Assembly (NCBI GenBank): GCA_003991915.1
Contig: RQTK01000146.1
Location: 599,283 to 663,282 of the forward strand
Direction of reading: 5' to 3'
DNA length: 64,000 nt
Source of the DNA: Elysia chlorotica
Taxonomy: Eukaryota; Mollusca; Gastropoda; Plakobranchidae
How positions within the stretch are numbered: the first letter of the stretch is position 1; each line of letters starts with the position of its first letter. Below the pieces are notes generated by a model that searched no databases, was not told the DNA's origin, and worked only from the letters and a program-made list of their open reading frames with translations. A program made the translations under genes and the position numbers. Below are positions 51,885 to 64,000 of the stretch, piece after piece.

Positions 51885-52130
51885 GGGCGACAAGCTGGAG
51901 CTAGTGTTAGAGCCTTGGGCTCCCTATTGTGAGGTATCCAGTTCAAACCCATAATTTAACATATTTTGTGTGTCCGATTTGATTGATGTCAGTGTAATGT
52001 GACAGGCTGAGACAGGAGTACATGTCTCCCCGCATTGTCTCATGTGTGACAGCACATAACATAGTCAGACGTCAGTCTTGGGACTCGTCAACACTATAGC
52101 CATTTAATGCACACATTGGAAGTTAAATAG
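51885..52130 (+). mobile_element. Family S SINE copy, full length
   Basis: Head with CCAGTTCAAACCC, body with GCTGAGACAGGAGT, CATTGTCTCATGTGTGAC, CAGACGTCAGTCTTGGGAC and ACATTGGAAGTTAAATAGC. Confidence 0.8.
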
Positions 52131-52149
52131 CAAAGCAAAACAAGCAAAC

Positions 52150-52345
52150 CCAATCAGTAGGCTAGTTTAACCGCTTCGAACTATAGATCGGGCAAAATGT
52201 ATTTGTGGTATTTCGTCTCCTACTGATTGGAACGGTGTCAGTGTAATTTGATTGGCTGAGACAGGAGTCATGGTATCCCCGCACTGTCTTTGTGTGTTTC
52301 AGGTAAAACCTTTCAGATGTTAGTCTTAGGGCAGCCGTAGACCAT
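52150..52345 (+). mobile_element. Family S SINE copy, partial
   Basis: CTACTGATTGGAACGGTGTC, GGCTGAGACAGGAGTCATGG and CCCCGCACTGTC; lies directly after the previous copy. Confidence 0.7.
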
Positions 52346-52389
52346 AAAATGTAAAGGGACCTAAATCGGCGTCGAACCATCGCTCATTT

Positions 52390-53100
52390 CAATGCTTACG
52401 GAGACAATGAATAATCAGAAAGCTCCATGCCTAAAACGCTCAATTATTTCATCCGTTCTCGTTATGGGTATCGTATAGTCTAAATTCCTTATATCCGTTG
52501 GTACTCTTACACGATTGCTGAGCTATGAAAGAAGGTGCAACCAGTGACCTAATAAGAGAGACGAATGAAAAAGAAAACAGCAACACCAAAACAAATTAAA
52601 ATGGTTTAAAAAATAAAGAGGTTTGTCTTTTATTAACATTCTGGAAATCAGAAACATTGCAAAGGGTATTAGAAAAAATAAATTATTTCCAGGGTAATTT
52701 CGTTTTTAGTAACTATTTAGAATGTATGGATAAAAATTATTTTACACAGAAGTTTTAATTTAAAAAATCCAACAAAAGCACACAAATACGCAGACATTAT
52801 AGCCTATAAAATGATTGCCACCAATATATATATACCACACAGAATTTTGCATAATCTTTATTCCGAAGCTACCAACAATAATAGTTTATTCAGAGGTAAA
52901 TATTGTCGGCTTATGTTAAATATATATACGATATTTTACCATATCTGACCAACAAAAAGCGTGCCAATGCAATCAGGACAACTTACAAATCTTGGATAAC
53001 CCAACACAAACAAATATAATTAAAAAAAAGAAAAAGAAGCAGTTTCAATCAAACATGTACATCATATTTTGAAAGCAATCAAATTTACATATCATTTTTA
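52390..53100. other. Non-coding stretch, nothing recognised
   Basis: AT-rich without features. Confidence 0.4.
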
Positions 53101-53104
53101 TTTT

Positions 53105-53455
53105 TATCTGGTCAGTACAGTTAAAAACAATGAAAAACGTAAAAAACACAAATAGAATAATTAAATCTGACCAGCATAACTTGAAAACAACCAAACCAGT
53201 TTTTGGTTCAAATCTGACCAATATAGTGTGAATAAATCCCGAATAATATTCAATAAATTTTGGCCAGCATAACTTATTACATTATTTTATGACATTTCTC
53301 CACCATAACTTAAATAAAACCAAATACAAATATCCAACAAATCTGTCCAGCAAAGCTTAAAACACAATGAAATTGTTATTCAATAAAATCTGGCCAATTT
53401 AGCGTATATAAATGAAAAAAATATTAATCAAATATGGCCAGCACAACCTTTACAA
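53105..53455. repeat. Degenerate minisatellite, unit about 60 bp
   Basis: Imperfect units with TCTGACCAGCATAACTTGAA, AACAACCAAA and CAAATCTG/CAATAAATTTTGGCC. Confidence 0.65.
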
Positions 53456-53724
53456 CTCAAAAAAATTATCAAAATCCATTGATATGAACAGTTTAAATCG
53501 GACGGAATTTTCGTGAAGGGCAAAATTGACATGTAAATATAAATAACACGATGACACTACTGCGCTGTTAGATTCAATAACTAGCTGTGCCTAGTCGTGG
53601 ATTAAACTAGGCATATAATGGAAACTGTTGCTGCTACCTGTTGTCTAGAGAGAAATGTTCTATGTTTGCAATGAAGAGAATTCATAAGCTCTAAATTTGC
53701 TTCTTTTTAATAATTAAATCCCCT

Positions 53725-53980
53725 GGGACTTGTTTGTTTGTTCGTTGCTAAAAGTCCAACGTCAGCACTCTATACGCTGTATTGAGAAAAAATCAAAAGA
53801 TCAAAGTTTGACAAATTTATGTGCTACCACACAAAGAGACTGCGGGGATACTATGACTCCTGTCTCAGTCGGTCAGATAAGGCTGACACTGACTGAAACC
53901 GATAGAGGAAGAAATTAGACATATTAATTTTTGACCCGTTGTGGGTCCTCCCGATATGCCCTCTGTGGTCTAGAACTGAT
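53725..53980 (-). mobile_element. Family S SINE copy, diverged
   Basis: AAAGTCCAACGTCAGCACTC, TATACGCTGTATTGAG, CTATGACTCCTGTCTCAG in complement orientation. Confidence 0.75.
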
Positions 53981-53984
53981 TAAA

Positions 53985-54885
53985 ATTTTATTGGAAATCG
54001 TACAATATATTTTACATAAACCCTTTTGTTTCGAATAAAAATTTTCTAAACCCAATTTCTTCTATCCATTTATAATGTTCCATGATGCATACATTGTGCA
54101 GACCTACTTTGTGTATCATATTATTATTATCTTACACAAGAAAAAATAGTACAAGATTATCACATCAAATCAATGTCATAATGAAAGTAGCATGTTAAGG
54201 CATTTGTAGATAGACAGTGCGCCAATCAAGACTTCCTCAAGTAAAAGGCAAATTCACCGAAAGAAAAAAAAAAAAAACCAACAAAAAACACGCAGTAAAA
54301 TTCAAAGTGAGATGTATTATTGCACACCTACGCATCTGCTGAGCACATTATTATTTCGAAACAGTACGTTTCAAACCTTATGTGTTTTTTTGTGAATTAA
54401 AAGAAAAACACGCTAAAATAATGCGCGTAGAGATAGGACTGTTAACACCACAGCTTATAAAATCCATTCACTCTATATTCTGTGGTTAACATCCTTGCAC
54501 TGTAGCTTGAGAAATACTTTATATGTATCACTTTGTCTTATCTTTGTCTAAAAAGAATTATAAATAAATCACGTATACTCAAGGTGTGCAAAAATCTTCT
54601 CACGACGTTTAATTTGGTGAATTTGCCTTTTATTTTTGGAAGAATTTACTCAAACGGAAATCTCACTTTGTAAATATATTATGACGAAACGCATTATTAC
54701 ATTGTTTGTGTATCACAGATAGTTTAGTTTGTGTTAATCTCACACACACAAAAAAAGAGAACAATGTACAAACATAAATATTAAACAGCTCACAGATCAT
54801 AAATTATTCATAATGTATCAATAAAATTCTTTGCAGATATGTTGGTGATAGAGTTTTCAACACTGATGGTCCCTTTGCCAATCGT
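53985..54885. other. Non-coding stretch, nothing recognised
   Basis: AT-rich; no supported exon or repeat. Confidence 0.4.
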
Positions 54886-55674
54886 CAGTTGTCCCTGGTG
54901 ACTTGTTCACTGGTCCCTTTGTCTCTTTAAAATTAGTGCCGTACTGGTCATCTGCTCATTTAGTCACGAGCCACTTGATTACATGGTCACTAGTCAACAG
55001 GTTATCTTGTCACATGGTCGCCAGATTTCTTAAGGTTAGTTGGTCACTGGTTCCCTTGTCACGAGTCACATGGTCACATGGTCACTTGATCACTGTTTTT
55101 TTGTTACTGGTCACTTGGTCCACATGGTCACCTGATCAACTATCACTTGGTCACTTGCTACTTGGATCAATGACCACTTGCCGCTTTGTCACTGGTTACC
55201 TTATCACTGGTCACTTTGTCATTGGTTCCCTTAACATTGGTCACTTAGTCACTGCTTTACTTGGGACTTGGTCACCGGTTACCTGATCACTTGATCACTT
55301 CGTCACTTCTCACCTTATCATTGGTCACTAAGTCACTTGATCAGCTTATCACAGGTCCCAATGGCATAGTCACTTGATCATCCGTCACTTGGTAACAAGT
55401 TCCTTATCATTGTCCTTTTGGTCACCTGGTCACTTGGCCTATTGGTCACCTTATCACTTGGTCACATTGTTACTTAGTCAAAATGTCATTTGATCCTCTT
55501 TTATTGTCCATCTGGTCACCTGGTCACTTGGTCAATAGTCAATTGATCACTTTGTCACTGGCTCTCTTATCACTAGTCACCTTGTCACTGGTCACCATCT
55601 AATATATCACTTGCTTACTGGTGACTTAGTCACATGATTTCTTGATCACTGGTCACTCGGTCACTTAGTGCTGG

Positions 55675-55765
55675 TGTTGACATGCCCGATTGGGTTAGAA
55701 GTGAGGCATCCGGATCTTGGTCGTTTTGGATAGACCTTTGGATCGGGCTCTCTACTGCTCAATGG
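55675..55765 (-). pseudogene. Degenerate terminal-exon copy inside the minisatellite
   Basis: Minus-strand similarity to the exon at 56983-57150: KIRMPH, then a one-base insertion (CACTTCTAAC for CACTCCAAC), then NPIGHVNTSTK and a stop. The frameshift and poor upstream half mark it as dead. Confidence 0.65.
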
Positions 55766-56509
55766 TCACTTTGTCACTTTGCAACTTGCCCAACTGTGAC
55801 TTGGTCACTGGTTGTTTTATCACTTGTCACCTGGTCGATGTGTGGCTGGTCACATAGTCACTTGGTCACTAGTCACTTAGAAACTTGGTCACTAATTACT
55901 TACTTACTTGGTCTCTGGTCTCTTTTGTTTTTGGTCACTTGATTACCTCGTCACTTGGTAACAGGTTCCCCTAGCATTGTTCTCTTGGTCACCTTGTTAC
56001 TTAGTTACTGATGACATAGTGAAATGGTCCCTTGGTCACTTGTTCATTGGTTCTCTTAACGCTGCTCACATAGTCACTTGGTAAGTTTCGTCACTTAGCA
56101 CTTGGTCACATTATCACTGGTATTGTGCTTACTATTTTGTTTATCATTGGCCATTTGGTCACTTTGTCAATGGTGCTTTAGTCATCTGATTATAATTATC
56201 GTCTAATCGCCCATGTTCACTTGGTCACTTGTTTATTTTTTCACTTAGTCTTTTGTTCACTTGTCACTTTTCCAGTAGTTTTATTATCATTGGCCAATGG
56301 TCACAGAGTCACTAGTCTTGGTCACATGGTCGTTTAGTCACTATGTCACTGGTGAGTAGGTCATTTTTTCACTGGTCACTCAGTAATTAGTTTTTTGTTA
56401 CTTGGTCAGTAGTTTCCATATTACTAATCATTTGGTCACTTATTCACTTGCACAATTTTTTTCATTTTGGCACTTATTCACTTGGTCACCTTGTCACTAG
56501 GTCCCTTGG

Positions 56510-61927
<5,418 letters not shown>

Positions 61928-61999
61928 CTGTGGATCAAAAAATGAACAGCATGAAGACCATTAAAATAATGTCACTTTGTTAGATATTTAATGAAGGGT

Positions 62000-62880
62000 C
62001 AACCATCAACATTGGCATATGCAGAAAAGATAGCATAGAAAAATAAAGCAATAGCAAAGTGGATGTCTAGTGGAGGATCAAGAACTCGCACTGAAATATA
62101 CACAAATAGCAAATATATAAACATTACATAAAGGCCGAAATTATACAACTAAATGCCAGACACCCAAAGAAAGTGACTGATCAAGTTGCTAGAAACATTT
62201 GTGTCGCGAGAAATGGCCACACTTTTACGGTAGGACAATATAATAATATATAATATAAATGAAGGGTCAACATAAGAACATGAAAAACAAACACAACCTA
62301 GAACGATTAACGAAAACACATAGTAGAATGCTAGTTTAGGACCAACGATTGTTAGTGAGATGTTAAAGACAGCTGAGAAATGTAATAATTATAATCAAAA
62401 TGGTCATCAACAAAGGATAGTGGAATACTAAAAGTTATAGCCCATAGGAACACCATACAAACATAGTGGGTAGCTAATGGAATCAACAATAAACAGCGAG
62501 ATATAAAAAAAATTATAGCTTAGAAGTAACTATAACATTAAAACCTAGTGGATATTAATTAGTGGATAGTCAACAATAGACAGGAAAATATTAAAAATTG
62601 TGGATTGGAGATACAATTATAACGTTAAAACCTAGTAAACATTTGGTTGACAGTTAATAATGAACAATGAAATATTAAAAGTTATAGCTTAGAATAGTGA
62701 CATTAAAACCTAGTAGGTAGTTAGTGGACAGTTAACTATGAAAGGTTAAATATTAAATGTTATAGCATATAAAAATAACACTAAAACCTAGTAGATAGTG
62801 GAGAATAACCAATGGACAGAAAAAATATAACAATTAATATCTTAATATAACTATACAACAGTGGACAGCGAGTGGAGGTT
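62000..62880. repeat. Satellite-like array, unit about 80 bp
   Basis: Degenerate units with CATTAAAACCTAGTAG, GTGGACAGTCAACAATGAAC, GTGAAATATTAAAAGTTATAG and CTTAGAA. A second block follows the SINE at 62965. Confidence 0.85.
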
Positions 62881-62964
62881 AAAACTTCTATTATGTAGAT
62901 TGAATGAGGGCTAAGCATGGATAAGCAAATAATATATGAATAAAAAAAAACAGCTTTTCCCCTT

Positions 62965-63245
62965 TTGACTTGGGGGCAAACATGCGCAAAGGGTAAAGCG
63001 TTGATCTCCCAACCAAGAGGTCCCTGGTTCGAATCCTACGGTGTGAAAGAAAACGTATCTGTCCGATTTCCTGCCCACACTTTGGGTCGGTATCAGTATA
63101 TTCAGACTGACTGAGACTGGAGTCGTGGTATCTTCGCACTGTCTGAGTGTCTCTGTGTAAAAGCACGTAACATTGCCAGACATTAGTTTTGGGATCCGTC
63201 CATATATATTTTATAAAGTGCTGCTTTTGGACGCTAAGCCAGAAA
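62965..63245 (+). mobile_element. Family S SINE copy (variant subfamily)
   Basis: Head GGGTAAAGCGTTGATCTCCC, B box CTGGTTCGAATCC, body ACTGAGACTGGAGTCGTGG, CAGACATTAGTTTTGGGATC and end GCTTTTGGACGCTAAGCC. It shares CTCCCAACC..GAGGTCC with the copy at 4445. Confidence 0.85.
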
Positions 63246-63359
63246 CTGACACTCCCCATAACTTCTGTCTAAGAAGACACCTACCCCATCTCCCACACAA
63301 TATTATTATTCCCTTTTTAAGATTCTCTTTTACCCTTCATCCACAATAGACAACACTGC

Positions 63360-63760
63360 TGAGAAGAGTAAACTAATCAAATATGTGATTAACAATGAAC
63401 AGTGAAATATTACAAATTATAGTCTCGAAGGACAGCATAAAAACATAGTGGAAAGCTAGTGAAGTCAACAATAAACAGTGAGATATTAAAAGTTATAGCT
63501 TAGAACTATAACACTAAAACCTTGTAGATATTCATTAGAAGACAGTAAAAAATTATTGGGAAATACCAAAACTTAGTAGATAATTATATAGTTGACAGTG
63601 AACAATTAACATGGAAATATTACATGTTATAGCATAGAATAAAAACATTAAAACCTAGTGGATAGTAGGGAATCAACAATGTTCAGAGAAATTAATAAAA
63701 TTATAAAAACATGGCTGAAAATAATTACACAACAGTGGATAGCGAGTTGAGGTCACAACT
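63360..63760. repeat. Satellite-like array, second block
   Basis: Same roughly 80-bp unit as 62000-62880, separated from it by the SINE. Confidence 0.85.
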
Positions 63761-63844
63761 AAAGTTTTGCAGATTGACTGAGGGCTAAGCATGGATAAGA
63801 AAATAATAAGAAAATCAAACACCCAGTTGTCCTCCTTATGACTT

Positions 63845-64000
63845 TGGGGCGAACATGCGAAAATAGTAGGGCGTTCGTCTCTCATAAAGAAGCCCCTGGT
63901 TTGAAACCTATGGTCCGAAAAATGTGTCTGGCCGATTTCATGTCCCAAAGGCTGGGTCGGTGTTAGTATAATCTGGTCCACTGAGACTATATTCGTGGTA
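63845..64000 (+). mobile_element. Family S SINE copy, cut by the window edge
   Basis: Head TAGTAGGGCGTTCGTCTCTC, GGTTTGAAACC, GGCTGGGTCGGTGTTAGTAT. Its upstream flank (GAGGGCTAAGCATGGATAAG) duplicates that of the copy at 62965. Confidence 0.8.

Noticed and set aside
54903..55942. Trp/Ser/Leu-rich plus-strand frames
   Set aside because: Translation of the TTGGTCACT minisatellite.

Overview
The window looks like molluscan nuclear DNA, probably from a heterobranch gastropod such as a sea slug or snail. This is inferred from content: AT-rich non-coding DNA, spliced genes with GT-AG introns, a single-exon gastropod-type chemosensory GPCR, a divergent GIMAP GTPase, many copies of one tRNA-derived SINE, and extremely long microsatellites. 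There are two runs of N (23679-23849 and 44453-44524). No operons, CRISPR arrays or prokaryotic features are present.

Layout. 1-4 kb: a two-exon GIMAP/AIG1-like gene (+) whose P-loop and G3 motifs are altered; its intron holds a LINE 3' end that runs into a long (ATC)n tract. 7.5-8.6 kb: an intronless class A-like GPCR (-). 12.6-15.8 kb: a BORCS6 (lyspersin, BORC subunit) homologue (-) in four recognisable exons, with one internal exon not visible. 16.5 kb: a short TIR element with TA target duplication. 17.9-19.1 kb: a decayed non-LTR reverse transcriptase (-). 21.8-39.9 kb: a complete harmonin (USH1C) homologue (+). All 16 exons join with consistent phase to give 494 codons: an N-terminal harmonin domain and three PDZ domains, with a short linker in place of the long coiled coils of vertebrate harmonin.

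44-62 kb (-): the least familiar part. Two gene ends lie in tandem. The right-hand one has a transmembrane exon (61831-61927), a Cys-rich juxtamembrane exon (61261-61411) and at least three candidate terminal exons (59760-60038, 56983-57150, 56510-56635). The left-hand one has a Sushi/CCP exon (about 49026-49315), a cytoplasmic-type exon (45870-45978) with the same phases as the right-hand juxtamembrane exon, and tandem terminal-exon copies near 44.0-44.4 kb. Terminal exons of both genes end in the same peptide pattern, W-M-P-H-x-N-x-I-R-x-I-N-T-S-T-K-stop. Copies differ partly at synonymous sites, which suggests selection on the peptide. A 2-kb minisatellite of about 9 bp has a unit matching the last codons and stop region of these exons. 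I cannot name this family. It is the best candidate here for an undescribed system: receptor-like genes with arrays of interchangeable C-terminal exons.

The remainder is SINE copies, minisatellites, local duplications and sequence in which I see nothing. Several microsatellites start at the 3' tail of a recognisable retroelement. Apart from the two paralogous gene ends, the genes share no evident pathway.
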